Source: Bipolaris cookei | Lineage: Eukaryota; Ascomycota; Dothideomycetes; Pleosporales; Pleosporaceae | NCBI GenBank assembly: GCA_002286855.1 | Contig: NRSV01000032.1 | Location: 186,001-250,000, forward strand | Direction: 5' to 3' | DNA length: 64,000 nt | Shown: one piece after another, positions 47,171-59,230 of the stretch | How positions within the stretch are numbered: the first letter of the stretch is position 1 | Layout: every line of letters begins with the position of its first letter | The notes under the pieces: generated by a model | Database searches by the model: none | What the model saw: only the letters and a program-made list of their open reading frames with translations | What the model was told of the DNA's origin: nothing | Made by a program: the position numbers and the translations under genes

Positions 47171-47925
47171 TTTGTACATATGTGTACCCTTAATTAGAAG
47201 CAGTATTTAGTTTAGTAATACCAAATTCGAGGCACGCAGCGATAGGCGACCTAGTTTTCTTGTTTGTTTCAATTTCCTGCAATTTCCCCTAAATAAATGC
47301 ACCACGCTGTGGAAGGTAGGCCTATTTATCCTGTCTTGGAAAGTACATACCGCCAAGTACGTGTGCATATAGCGAAGCAAGATATGTACATGGGGGGGGG
47401 GGAGGTGGCTTAGCTATGCCACGTTTTTTTTTTAACTTGGAAGGTTTGTATAGTGACTTGGAGGTTTACGGTATATTATCTTTTGTAGGTAGTTGGGCAT
47501 CACATATCACATTATCACGGATAAGACCAACATACACAACCTATCAGCTTTCCGCCAAGTCTATGTGTAGTATCTCCGAGCGTCAGACGGACATTGGAGG
47601 GGGGAGGTTGGGCAACGAAACAATGCGCCACGAACAGGTCAGCCTGCTTCCTTCCCTTCCCTTCCCTTCCCTTTCTCACCTCGCCGCCCTTCTTTCATTA
47701 GGAGGTTAAAGGGGGGATACCCCATGTGCGCTTGAAAGTCTCTCCCATCCCCTCAAAAAAAAAGCTTATGTAGCGCACTCGGTTTACTTTCCACCATACC
47801 CCCATAAACAAGTCTATCTCCGTCAGCACCCGCTGTGTCAAACAGGGTCTACGTAGAAAGTCTCTAGTTTGCGCACGTAAGAATGTCAGACGCCTAAGCT
47901 TGGCCATATAGTGTTTGGTCACAAA
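47171..47925. other. Intergenic region before transposon relics
   Basis: A 755-bp spacer with a run of about 11 G near 47391-47402 and T and A homopolymers. It has TTCCC tandem units near 47652-47672. No gene supported. Confidence 0.45.
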
Positions 47926-48067
47926 TACCGAGGTTGATGGCGAAACGACCCACTTGAACACTAAAACGGCCCTACAACTCAAGGCTATAGAGCCACACAC
48001 ACACAATAGCTATTATCGTAATCCTTTGTAGTGGAGGGATTTAGAAGTGTTAAATAATATATTGCGC

Positions 48068-49900
48068 TACAAATATCGCTTTGGAGTCTTGATTGCTCGA
48101 CCGCGTTGTGACTGAATAGCTGGTGCGCCTGCAACAGCACCCTGAGCCTCTCCACCAGCTGTAGACCTCACGATAGCTCGCTTTTGCAGGAGCCTTGAGA
48201 CTGCGCTTCTTACCCTTTTGTGTGTGTGTGGGGGGGGGGGGGGTTTGAGAGCTTGTTTGAGTCGTTGATGAGTCCTGCGAGCAGTTGCCCTGGAAGCCTG
48301 TTTAGCAGTTCGATCAGCTTTCTCCTTCTCCCTCAATATCCTAGCCTCAACCTTTGTCTGACGCCTCACTTGGCCTGCCTCAGCCTTAGCCTGCCTTGCC
48401 TCCTCGCGCTGTCTATTTGCCTTGGCTTTTTGCTGCTATAACTGCTCCTCCTCGCGCTCCTTAAGCTGCTGTCGATCACGTGCCTCCTTCACCTTCCTCG
48501 GAGACAAGAATACAGCTCCACCATGATACTCCTCAGGCTCCTCAAGTAGGAGAGACTTACCTCGCTTTCTGCGCATCATGCCACTGACTAAAGCCTCTCT
48601 CAGGCCCTTGTTCTCATGCTCAGCGAGCGTTGCTCTAACAGAAAGATGATGAATATTCTGATTGAGCTTCGCAATCTTCTTTTGGTCCCTATCGTTCACT
48701 GCGCGATCGACTAGCTGCCTGGTCTTCCTCCAACCAGAGGCTCTGGGGGTTGAGGACTCGCTATCGCTAGAGCTTAGGCTAGTATTGAATCTATTTAATA
48801 TAACCTCAAGGTTGAAGGGTGAAAGGCCTGTAGCCTCAAAGGCCTTGAGGATCGTCGTTTCCTTGAAGGTGGTCTGCCAGGCTCAGTAAAAGAGTGGAAA
48901 GAAGCCCCTCTTGCTCATTGAAGTGAGGCCCTGGCTCCTCTTTATGAAGGCTGCGACCTCGTTCGAGTACGCTGTAGCGAGAGGCTTGAACATGACGACG
49001 TCAAGCGGCTGCAGCGTATGGGTTGAGTGGGGAGGATATACAGCGAGGAGAACCTTGTTCGATAACAGTACTCGATGAAATCCATTGTAAGGTGAGATCC
49101 ATGGCCATCCACGATAAGTAATCGATAGGAAGATTGAGCTTTTGCCTTCGTATTGCGATCAAACACATATTTGAGCCAGGCAAGGCCGATCTCGTTGTTC
49201 GTCCGGCCAGAGGGCGATGATGAGATTCGAACCTGATGAGTTTCAGGACCGAGAGCCTGTAACCAGGAGTCCTGTATCGACCCTGACTTTGATCGATAGA
49301 TGAGGGCAGGCTCAAGGTAAGATCCATCAAGCGCATATACAGGCCAGCAACGTTATTCACTCTCGAGAGCTATCCTGGACGGTACTCCTCCACTTTCCAT
49401 TCTCATATGAGGCCTTGCTGGAGATCCTCTTTGAATGACTTACGACTCCAAGCATGAAGCCCTTCTCATCCATATTGTATATATAACGCACCTCGACGCG
49501 ACACTGCTCAATCTTCTCGCGTAGGAGGTCAAAGTAAAGGCTTTATTTGCTCCCTGGATCAGCCTTGTGGCGATTGTTGTCTATGCCCGTCGTCCATTTT
49601 GAGATGAGCTCGTCGGAATATCGCTGCACGAAGCGATCAACCCACTGTACCCCAAGCTCTCTCTTCCCGATCTGTGAAGCGAAATTGCGTATCATAGCTC
49701 GTGTAAGTAGTAGAACTCGCCTTGTGATGCGTTCAATATATCGCAGGAGCTTTACTTCTTGTTGTGGGTGGAGAGCTTGCTGGTTTTCGTAGCGGGTAGC
49801 GCGCGTGGTTGAGACGCCTTGGTGTCTTCGTCTAAGCGTAGTATATCTGCAGCCATACTTTTCTGCAGTTCATCGATAACCAAAATTTTCTCCAGGCTCT
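48068..49900 (-). pseudogene. Transposase pseudogene of relic 1
   Basis: The frame begins near 49900 and ends near 48068. At least four stops interrupt an otherwise readable pogo-type transposase, including ones near 49745, 49540, 49365, 48890 and 48437. The HTH and DDE regions can still be followed. The C-terminal tail is very rich in Arg, Lys, Glu, Gln and Ala. Boundaries are approximate. Confidence 0.75.
48231..48243 (+). repeat. Poly-G run inside relic 1
   Basis: A run of about 13 G (poly-Pro codons in the minus-strand transposase tail), preceded by a TGTGTGTG tract. Prone to length error. Confidence 0.8.
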
Positions 49901-50103
49901 AGCGATTCAATTACTGCAATTGTAGCCTCAATTGAGCTAATGGTGTTAGAGTTATCACGTGTTGAAGTGGTAATGTTAATTTGGTGGGTGAGTCGTTTCG
50001 CCGTCTGGGTCGTTTCGCCGTCAATCTCGGTAGTGCTCGGCTACCTTGGCCACCCACCACAACGCGTGACTTTTGTCTACACTCTCAACACCACACATCC
50101 AAA

Positions 50104-51290
50104 ATGGATCTCTGTGAGCTAGCTATACAATCTACTATTAAAGATTTAAACTCTAGTGTTTTTACTAGTTAGCGAAAGGCTGCTTAGGCCTATGGTATTC
50201 TGCGATCTACACTTTAAGAACGTCTCCAAGGCCGCCAACTTAACGCGATAGCTCATCAACACTAGAAGCGATTGACTCCAGAACAAGAGCACTTTCTAGC
50301 AGAGTGAATACTTGAAGAAGACTTACGCGCACAGCCGCCGTCTCATCCACGCGTGTGATGAATGGCTACTAGAATCCTACACATGAATGGCGACCACTAG
50401 CCACTTGGGCAAACTATGGGTATCTCACTTCGTCGCTCGTAACCCACGCGTCGTATCGATAGTCGGCCAAAAGATAGAGAATGCACGTACTACTGGCGCC
50501 AACTACGAGACTGTGAAGGCTTTTCTTGAGCTCTTTGAGCGTACGCGTATAGAGCTAGGTATACAGTATGAAGATTTATGGAATATAGACAAGAGTGGAG
50601 TGGCGCTAGGGGTATGTACAAACACTAGGGTGCTCATAAGCTATTCGAAGAAGAAAGCTTATGTCAAGTCTCCAGAGAATCGCGAGTGGGTATCAATTAT
50701 TGAGATCGTCTCCGCCACAGGCGCCAAGCTCCAGTGCCTAGTCGTCTTTAAGAGCAAGCATCTTCAGACTAGGTGATTTCTAACTGCTAGTACACCAGAC
50801 TGGCTATACACTATCTCGGAGAATAGATAGACATCAAATCCAATTAGATTTGAGTGGCTGCAGCGCATCTTCATGCCGAATACTACGCCCCATCAATGGT
50901 GGATATCGACTACTCCTTCTGGACGGTCATGACTCTCACACACCCATCGACTTCATATAGCTCTACGTAAGGCTCAGCAGCAGCTTCTATCATCGGAGTA
51001 CCTCTCACGAAGCACCCGGCTTATGCTAGGCAAGGCAGGGAAGTCTATTGCAGAGGCAAGTACTAGAGCTACTCTACTCACAGCTGAAAATCAATGACTT
51101 AAACATCAAATAGATAGATGTAAGACTACGCGTGTACGAAAGCGAGTTCAAGTTAATCCAAATAAGCGCTTCAGCAACGTTGAGAGTATTCAGGTTGCAA
51201 TTGACAGAGCAGCAGCTCAACAATCTCAGCACGAAAGCACTTCACGAGAGAAGGAAGCCGAGACTACAGTAGTAGTAGTAGTAGTAGTAG
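50104..51290 (+). pseudogene. Transposase pseudogene of relic 2
   Basis: The presumptive ATG at 50104 opens a short frame ended by TAG (about 50170). More in-frame stops follow near 50190, 50215, 50260, 50308, 50355 and 50397, and a frame change occurs near 50405. The one long surviving open segment is 50387-50776. Most stops fit CAG/CAA-to-TAG/TAA or TGG-to-TGA/TAG changes, the products of C-to-T mutation on either strand. Confidence 0.72.
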
Positions 51291-51363
51291 TAGTAGCAGT
51301 AGCAACGCTAAGTTCTATACGCACTAAGTGGCAAATATAGTTGTTGTTGTTGTTGTTGTTGAG
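51265..51363. repeat. Trinucleotide repeats (GTA)n and (TTG)n
   Basis: Around 51268-51304 lies an array of about nine GTA/TAG units followed by GCA variants. A second array of about seven TTG units lies at about 51341-51361. Both are at the 3' end of relic 2 and would encode a homopolymeric tail if read through. Confidence 0.85.
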
Positions 51364-51413
51364 AAAATCGCGAATCCAAACTGTGACATGAGGTTGCCAA
51401 GGTGGCCGACCAC

Positions 51414-54400
51414 TTTATGGCCGGGCTTAGTAGAATAAGCAAAAAGCGTCACCACCGTCAGCAAAGTCTTAGTCGTAAATTATCTTTCCGCCACGATACG
51501 GACAAAAAAACGTGGGCGGGTCCACACATTGTCCGTAGTCCGTGGCTGGTTTGCCTTGCTTTACGGTGGAATATAGTTTGAGTGACGCGCAATGAATTGG
51601 GTAGGTGTTGCGAATGTGGCTGACTGCGTGTACATGTGTGCCAAGGATTGGGGGATCGTGAGACATGGGTGGGTGGGAAGGCGGATGAAGAAGAGGTGAA
51701 GAAGTGCCGTGTGGACGATACTAGGTCAGTGTAAACCATGCGCTTGGATACGCATAGCTGAAGTGCCCAAAAAAACGGTCGTTTGGAACTATGGACGACC
51801 GTGTGCTTGGGACCTTCCTCTGGTGTAGCTTTGCTTACCAAACCACGATGTTCTAGTGTTACTTTTCCTTTACAAGCAAAGCCAGCTTTCGCTGGACCTA
51901 GTTCTGCGCATGCAACGACAAGCCCGGGACGAAGGCGCTAAATTGTGCGAATAAGAGCGCAATAGAAAAAGATTCGCAAATATTATGCGTGCGCTGGGTG
52001 GGCTTTTTTTTTGCCAATGCTGTACCAAGACTTGGTGGTAGTAAGACCGAATACGAAAATGCATTGAAGAGCTTGGTGTTTGTTAGGAAAGGGACCGGGG
52101 GGCGGTGCGCCGGTGGACGGTGCGTCGGTATGTTTGTATAGTGGTGTGTACGGTATGCATGTAAAACGGAGGGAAACGGAGGGGGCTTGGTAAGGTGGTT
52201 GTAATGCGGAGGAAACTGGAGTGTATAGTATGTAGATGGGTGGATTGGGGCAAGGCGGGTACTTTTTTATCTTCTTGAATGTTCTCATTAACTGATTTTG
52301 CTTGGAACGGAATGCGAACGGTTTGTATGATCTGCGATTGTGGGTAATACAAACGTCATTATCGAACGATGTTTACAAAAATTGGAGATATATTGGGGAG
52401 ATTGATAGGGTGAGATAAGAGTGGTTATTTCTGTAACAAACGGCGTGGCGGGGCGACCGGTTTGCTGGGCGGAGATGTGGAGAGACGGTGAGAGAGAGAT
52501 ACGGTAATCTGAAGGAACAGGCCAAGCTGTCAGCAGGCTAAGGGGACGAACAGGACACGGGGAACGTCCATGTAATGCTAGAGATTGCTACTTGGCGTAA
52601 TAAAGTTACAGCAAACAAACTCAAGAAACGGGTACGAGAGGGACGATTGGTTAATGCCTGGAGTCCGAGTCCAAGACCGAGAGAGAGGGTGCGCAATCTG
52701 TATGCCGTCTTAGTGTTAAAACTTTGGAGCAAAGCGAAGACCAGTGACCAAGAGCAAAGCCAAAGAGACCAAGAAGGTTTACATTGATTTGGTAGCCAAG
52801 CCAAGAGCAGAAGATGACATTGGACGTGGTATGGTTGGACAAGAGGCAGTAATTGTTTCGAAACACGGACCGGCATTGACGCATAGAAGAGGTAGAGAAA
52901 CCACCTAGCAGCGACGGGCGAATGGGATTCGCCCGTTTCTTGAGCAGAATGACTCGAAGAGAGTAATGACTGCAAATGTGGAGACGTCTGGTCGTCGCAT
53001 CGTCGCGTCGTCGCCTTGACTTGTCGGACCGTTCTTTGGCTCTTGTGGCTTCCTCTGGTGTTGCGTTGACATGTCTCGTATGCGAATTGCGCCCGTACAT
53101 ACTTACTTCCACCGCGGAGGAACAGACGGGCAGATTGCTATGCGCTATATCCGATTCAAGTCAACCGAGCTTGCTGGGGGGACGCTGCCTCGCTCGACCA
53201 TGGCGTTATTTGTCAAAGACAGCAGAGAAAAGAATGCCATTGGCATTGAAGGGGCTTTTGCTCCTCCCCTTTTCGAGTAGTCTCATCATGCGCCCGGCTC
53301 TTTGGACGATGGTGCGTAACGCCCGATGCTTTTCGCTACTCCATGGTGGCGCGAACGGCGTCGCTGGTCCGCGCAGTGCGGCGGGTGTCAGTCGGCAGGA
53401 TCCGAGCGCCTTACCACCGTTATTTTGTGCTTGTGGGCTAGTAGCCAACACCTGCCACGCCCTCTCAGCCGTGGGGCGCAATACCTTTTAGTACATGTAC
53501 GCGCTCCTTGGCAGCAGAGATTGACACTTGCACCATGGCAGCCAAGCGCTGTGGCTGGGTTTTGGAGAGGGCAGGAGAGAGGGTCGGTAGATGGAAAATG
53601 ACCTGTTCACCAGCAATCATCAGTTCATAACCCACATTACCAAGCCGCGTAGCGCTCCGCTGTAACGAATCCTTTGACTCCAGGTTTCTCCGCAGTAAAC
53701 TGGACCCTTGTTCATAACGGCGCGGGTTGGGAGCATGGGATTGGACGGGAAAGGGTGAGGAGGGATGAGCGATCTGTCGGCCTTAGGCGCACATGTCCCA
53801 GTCGGCCTTACTGCCGCCCGGCGACGTTCCTAACCATGGCGGCGGAGGGCAGCCAGGCTAGCCCCCTGGCTACGGGTTCTGGGTGTTTGGGGTAAGCCAG
53901 CACGATGTGATGCATGCGCAGACAAAACGTGGAAGCCAAGCAAAGTAGCCTAGATCTAGAAATCTTTGTAGCCTGATTCCCGGTGGGAGATGAACCCTTT
54001 TCTCGCCAAGCCGTTTGAAGGGTCAAGGCAACTATGGGTTTCAGGCCTGGGAGGATGCCAACGGCAAAAGGCTAGGCCGGAGCTTGTCATGGGCATATCA
54101 TTCTGAAGTGGAGTGTGCGCGAGGCAGACAGAGGGCATGACGACAGTCTGCGCGTTATTGCGGAGAACGACTGATAACCACCCCCCCAAAGAGGAGCTCC
54201 TATGGTTCCGATTCGGTTCTGGTATTTGCGTTGTCCGTCCCAGCTGCCATCAGCACGGAGTCCCGCCGCCGGGACAAACGGCTGTGCAGTGATCTCACCC
54301 TCCTACTGCCACTACTCGTTAGTCGCCATGGGCGGCCAAGCCTTCTCCGCAAGACTCCCATGTCGGCTAGCTGCCACCTGTGGCTGGCGTCACCGTCTCA

Positions 54401-55208
54401 GACACAGCCTACGACAAGCCCCCTAAGCAACTGTCGCAAGACTTGGCCTCTTGGAGCGCATGTGGCTACGTACTAGACACAGGTCGTCGACTTGGCACTT
54501 ACCTGTCTCGGAGATTTTGCCCTCATAGCTGCCGGGTGGCAGGAACGCTGCGTCTGCGTGCTAGAATAATGCCTCTCGTTATCAGACTTGGCCCACGACG
54601 AGCTTGCTTGGCCGGACACATTCATATCGAAGGATGCGTTACAGATCAGCATACTCCGGGCGTATACGGAGCTGTGTGTGGCTTGCATACAAGGCAAAAT
54701 GCAAGACTGGCACTTGGTGCCTGGAAACGCATATCCAGCATACCCCTAATTCTTAAAATCAGATGTTTTTTTGTGAGACTGACACACTGTTAGCCCGTTT
54801 GATCTGCGGCAACTCCTCCTCACGCACCAGGCACGCTGTTGACAAGCTTTTTTGGCCTGAACCTCGCCTGCTTCACGGGCTTATTCTTCACTGGCCCATT
54901 CTCGATTCGTCACACGCCTTTGATAGGATGTTCCTGTAACGCCCGAGTCCCTTGCGTAGGCTATTATTTCTACCCGGCCAGGGGTGCGTGCGCGCCTGGA
55001 TCGTCAGCACTAAATTGTTCACCAGATGTCGTACAGTCCTGTGTACTTGTACTTAAACAACTTGCAATCCCTATCTTTTGTCCAGCATATAAAAAAACCC
55101 CATCCTACGCTGTCAATCACTCTTTTCTCTTACTCAACAGCCTTCTACAATACATCAATCTAAACTTAGTATTACACTTAACCCACACAACACACAAACA
55201 CATTCACT
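51414..55208. other. Long gene-free region upstream of carbonic anhydrase
   Basis: About 3.8 kb, the largest gap in the window. Open frames on both strands are short and compositionally unlike proteins, and none carries a family motif I can name. The region could contain old decayed repeats, but no inverted or direct repeats large enough to report were seen. The last 130 bp form the carbonic anhydrase promoter. Confidence 0.4.
55088..55096 (+). promoter_or_regulatory. TATA box of carbonic anhydrase gene
   Basis: TATAAAAAA about 120 bp upstream of the ATG at 55209, followed by a C/T-rich then A/C-rich leader (ACACAACACACAAACAC), a typical fungal core promoter arrangement. Confidence 0.6.
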
Positions 55209-56453
55209 ATGCTTTTGAAGACCGTCATCTTTGCTACCGCTGCTTCGGCAAGCTGCCTTCATGGCCTCTCCATGTTCAAGCGTGCCGAGGGCGCTGAGAT
55301 TTCCGATTTCGGTTATGGTCCTACCAACGGTCCCTTCAACTGGGCTTCTATCGCTCCAGAGAACGAGGCCTGCAGGGCCGGTAAAAACCAGTCTCCTATC
55401 AACATTGGTAAGTCCCACACTACGCTGACATCAGCTCTAAGACATATTTTACTAACATTCCACCCTCAAAGATGCCACTATTGCCAAGGCTGCCTCAAAG
55501 CCTCAGATCTCCGTCCCCAAGGTCGATGAGGTCCTCTTCGAGAACTTGGGCACGACCATCGAAGTCGTAACCAACGGCACCACCACAATCGGCAACGACT
55601 CTTTCCAGCTCGTCCAATTCCACATGCACACCCCATCCGAGCACCACGTCCTCGGCGAGTACTACCCTCTCGAGCTCCACATGGTGCACCAGGGTGTCGC
55701 CGACAACACCAAGCTGGCCGTCGTTGCCCTTATGTTCGAAGTCTCCGCCGGCAGGTCCTCTTCGATCATCTCCTCGCTCTCTTCTTCCCTCTCCAAGATC
55801 GCCACCCCCGGAAGCACTACCATGATTAAGGGCGGCATCAACTACAGCGATGTCATCTCCACCATTGAGAGGTCCGACGTTCTCACCTACTCCGGTTCTC
55901 TCACCACCCCTCCTTGCGCCGAGGGCGTCACCTTCATGGTCGTCAAGCAGCCCCTCGCCGTCAGCGTTGCTGACTACACCGCCATTAAGAAGATTGTCAA
56001 GTTCAACTCCCGCTTCGTCCAAAACACCCTGGGCCATGACAACATCCTCCAGGTCGGTGCCGTCTCTGGCACTGCCAACGCTACTAAGCCCGTCACCCCT
56101 GTCACTCCTGCCGCCAACGCCTCTGAGGTATGTTCTTAAACCTCTGCATGTTCGTTTGCCTGTAAGACAAACTTCCCTTCTTCACATTTTTCTTTTCTCT
56201 CTCCCACTCAGCATAGGCAAAAAAACATGTTCCTGACATTCCTCTCTTCTCAGCAAAAAACTGAAACTAAGCCCAAGACCGGCGGACTCAAAGCCGATAT
56301 CTACATTTCTGTAAACATGCCCAACCTTCGAGTATGTTTGCTCTTTTTTTTTTCTTCTTGTTTATCTCTTACTACTATTGTTACTCATACAAAAAACAAC
56401 AATATGCTAACCTAACTCAACAGAGCTCCCTCCACACTAAGCGCTACGCCTAA
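55209..56453 (+). CDS. Secreted alpha-type carbonic anhydrase
   Basis: Four exons (55209-55407, 55472-56127, 56254-56331, 56424-56453) give 320 aa. The enzyme interconverts CO2 and bicarbonate. Residues 1-17 are a signal peptide. The alpha-CA fold shows NWASIAPENEACRAGKNQSPIN, whose Cys probably pairs with the later one in TTPPCAEGV. The zinc site is FHMHTPSEHH plus LELHMVHQ, giving all three His ligands. The Thr of the SLTTPPC loop is present. The last 80 residues are Thr/Pro/Ala- and Lys-rich and lack the fold. The last two introns are T-rich, and the final exon is only ten codons. It could also be GPI-free wall-associated; there is no clear anchor signal. Confidence 0.93.
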
Positions 56454-57706
56454 GCATCCTGCAAAACCATCTCCATAATCTCTATTTTTTTTCCTCTATC
56501 TCACTGTGCTTGCGTCTTCCGCGCGGTCCAACAAAAACTAAACTTAGCTCCTCGGCTATGAAGGAACTCTATTTTTTTGTTCTTTACTTTTTTTCCTTTT
56601 ATACACGTCATACTTTGCGATTTTCTTAACTTATGTACTTAGTACGCATAGAAGGGAAACACGGCTACTACCCCAACCGACGCTGCTGCTGCTGCGGCAG
56701 CAGCGCACGTATGCACGCATCTACTCTTTTTACATACCCCTCCCCCGCAAGTCAACCAGCATCTTTGTTTTTTTTTGGTTTTTTGTTGACGCTTGAGAAT
56801 CGAGAGCGGTGGTGATGTTGGTATGCCGTCTGCGACATCTTTTTTTTGGCTTGTATATAGTATGATTGTACGACAGATGGAAATGAAGATACCATACAAT
56901 ACCCCTCTACTCTACCTTTCACCTATTTATCCTTGCTCCTATTGCCATCGTGATTCTTACTATCCAACTAAGTCGAATACATTGGGCTTGCGCATTCAAT
57001 TTTACTACTACCACTACGACTACTACTTTCACACAAACTACACCCCCCCTCCCCCGCTCCCCCGCATAACTGCACCTACCCCACCGTTTTACCCTCCGCT
57101 TCCCCGTAATCATATCCGGATTCGGGTTTCAATAGAAGCTGTATTTGATACGCATATTAGTAATCCGGCAATTTGGTCAGCAAGCTGTTACACCCTCTCC
57201 TCCTCAAAAAGTCAAAGAAAAACCAAAAAAAACTCCCCCAAAACAAAGAACCGGCATATTAACACCCAACCTTAATTTAACGCCCAACTTGCCTCACACT
57301 TACAAATCAGACATAGTAGACGTGCGACGTATGTTAAACGTAGTCGAATTATTGGGGGGGGGGGGTTTAAAAAAAAGAATATACGTTTTTGTCGAGAAGA
57401 AAAGTGCGACGTTGAAACTACGTACCCTTTAATATCCCGCTCGGGTTACAGATGAAATTGGTGGGTATGGGTAACTGTTGGCCTAACATAAGGTATCACA
57501 GGGTGAATCAACTTGCAGCTGCAATACTATAATGAGGAAGCGGATTGATTGTCTGCATCTGCTATCGTGTCCAGTACTTACAGCGCCTGCGCGCAACGGC
57601 CGTAGGCACACAAGCCGGTATGAGCAGTAGGGACGACGTCCCTGTCACTGCTCGTGTCAACCAATTAGTGTCGCGTATCAGTCAGACTCGTCCGAGTCCT
57701 AATTAA
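56454..57706. other. Intergenic region with short palindrome and homopolymers
   Basis: About 1.25 kb. It begins with the T-rich carbonic anhydrase 3' UTR. A 20-bp near-palindrome of CTG/CAG units (GCTGCTGCTG/CGGCAGCAGC) lies at about 56684-56703, and a G run at about 57353-57363. No gene supported. Confidence 0.45.
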
Positions 57707-57720
57707 TTCCAACAGTAACA
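57707..57720 (+). repeat. Target-site duplication of LINE relic (left copy)
   Basis: TTCCAACAGTAACA, repeated exactly at 59231-59244. The two copies bracket the LINE relic. Confidence 0.8.
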
Positions 57721-59230
57721 CGAATAAATCAACTAATCAATTTAAATTGCTATCTGGTCCCCTTACGGGTCTATGAACACTATTCTTTCTTTCTAGAAAA
57801 GTAGAGCAAACATAGCAGGTTTGCCTGTTTAAAACCCTCAACTATTGTCTATTGCTGTTCTCTTCCCTTTCTCTCTCTCTCTCTGTACCATCGCTGACTA
57901 TGTTACCCCTCTTCGAGGTAGCAGAGTGTAGTCAGTTGGCTCAATTAGGAGCTTGGCATGTGGAACGGCCTCCATGCTGTCGTGTGGGTGTTAGCAACCT
58001 CGATCGCGACTCTAAGGTGCTCGAGCAGGCCTGTGTCTAGGAGCCACTGGCTAGCTCTCCCCCGCCTTATCCTTATTTCTAAGCAGTTTCTGGATCTGGG
58101 TTGTGCCTGCGCGGGTTAGAAGATTAGCTCTGGCCACCTTTGTGTCCGGACAATATGTTAGGACATAGGTGAGAGCCTGTCTGCTATGGCCACACGTGTA
58201 GTTAAGGTCTATGTTGAGTACTCCTACCTTGGCTAACTACGCTCGGAGCCCTAAAACCCCCTATCTGCAGTAGCATTATAGCCTTGGAAAGGTGCTTAGG
58301 CTTATCGTCATACAGGTATAGTGGCTGGTAGTCCCAGTGGTCTGTTCAGGTGGGTGCTGTACGATGTGGGTTGACTTTTGCTATCTTCCACCGTCGTTCT
58401 CACTCTTCCGTGTAGAGCTGGCCTATTTCTTTCACCCCGCCGCGGGCTTATACTTGAAAGCCTCTGGTAGGCATTTGTGAATGCCTTTATTGCCTCTCTT
58501 TGACCATTCTTTGGGTAGTCGTGCGGTAAGTTTTCATGGGCAGTTCTGGCCTCACGAGTGGGTGAGGGAGACGCCCTTTCTGCCTTCTCCTCTCTTGTCT
58601 TGCCATGATTGAGGTCCATATCTCGTCCATTTTCTTGCCGATCTCCTGGGTGACTGGGTGGTTGGCAGTTTTTATCGCCCTCTGTCGAGCTAGCGTATCG
58701 GAGTATATGTCCAAAGGTGGGGTGCCACTCTCTCTTTCTATCGCTGCCGTTAGTGTCCATCTGTACGCGCCTGTAGTCTTGAGTAGGCACTTTTTTTGCA
58801 CCTTTGAAAGCATAGTTAGCGCTGTATTTGGTTGCCCTTGCCCTTTGTTCCCCACGGCCCAGATCTGGGATCCGTAGGTCATTGCAGGTCTAGCAAGAGC
58901 CGTGACTTCCTCACTGATGATCCCCATGTGGATGCGGTGACTCTCGCAAGCGATTAGAATGCTGTAATGCCCTTGTTCGCCGCTCTAGTGATGTGATCGT
59001 GCCAGTTTAGGCCTGGGTCGAGCCATATTCCTAGTACCCTCATTGAGGGTGCTAGTTCAGCACTCTTTCCGTGACCGTGATTGTTGGTTGCAGGCCCTCT
59101 GTCTTCCTCCTCTTCTCAGTAAAGTGGATTAGCTGGTATTTATCTGGGGCGAAGCTGGCTTCGAATCTTTGGGCCCACCTGATACATTTGTCGCGAGCAT
59201 TCGTGAGCCGTCGGCAGTTGTCTGATGCAG
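57721..59230 (-). mobile_element. 5'-truncated non-LTR retrotransposon (LINE) relic
   Basis: About 1.5 kb on the minus strand between exact 14-bp direct repeats. The coding part starts abruptly at the right boundary, inside the reverse-transcriptase region (TASDNCRRLTNARDKCIRWAQRF, followed by PDKYQLIHFT near 59140). After a break it continues at 58927-58310 (ARPAMTYGSQIWAVG, LTMLSKVQKKCL, TAAIERESGTPPLDIY, LARQRAIK), the post-RT domain common to Tad1/I-like fungal LINEs. The first 5 kb or so of a full LINE is missing, as expected for 5' truncation on insertion. The 57721-58300 part should be 3' sequence of the element. Stops and frame changes are present, so it is inactive. Confidence 0.85.

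Larger units (their letters stand above)
47928..50030 (-). mobile_element. Degenerate pogo/Fot1-like transposon (relic 1)
   Basis: Ends are 25-bp inverted repeats (47928-47952 and 50006-50030) with two mismatches, flanked by TA (47926-47927 and 50031-50032). A second copy of the GTCGTTTCGCCGTC part follows inside the right end (about 49992-50005). The minus strand carries a broken transposase. Recognisable pieces are YIYNMDEKGFMLGV (first Asp region, about 49490-49450), LLIVDGHGSHLTMDFIEYC (49135-49080), HTLQPLDVVMFKPLATAYS (third Asp, about 49020-48960) and a long charged coiled tail ending near 48070. Several in-frame stops and frame changes interrupt it. It could move only if a related transposase acts in trans on its ends. 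Confidence 0.87.
50033..51413 (+). mobile_element. Degenerate pogo/Fot1-like transposon with RIP-like stops (relic 2)
   Basis: The plus strand holds a broken transposase. Its imperfect inverted repeats begin GTGCTCGGCTACCTTGGCC at the left and GTGGTCGGCCACCTTGGCA, read inward, at the right (about 51390-51413). The left end touches the TA that also flanks relic 1. The N-terminal psq helix-turn-helix can be read from about 50165 with TAG, TAG and TAA in place of codons that relatives would have as Gln. The core is readable at 50400-50775 (WVSHFVARNPRV, YEDLWNIDKSGVALGV). The second and third catalytic parts (about 50900-51000) are frameshifted. Trinucleotide repeats mark the 3' end. No TA is preserved at the right edge, so that boundary is approximate. 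Confidence 0.75.

Noticed and set aside
49200..49222. tRNA B-box-like GGTTCGAATC on the minus strand
   Set aside because: No A-box or cloverleaf around it; it is part of the transposase coding remnant.
54202..54793. Series of plus-strand open frames upstream of carbonic anhydrase
   Set aside because: Short, overlapping in different frames, without motifs; no consistent splice model could join them.
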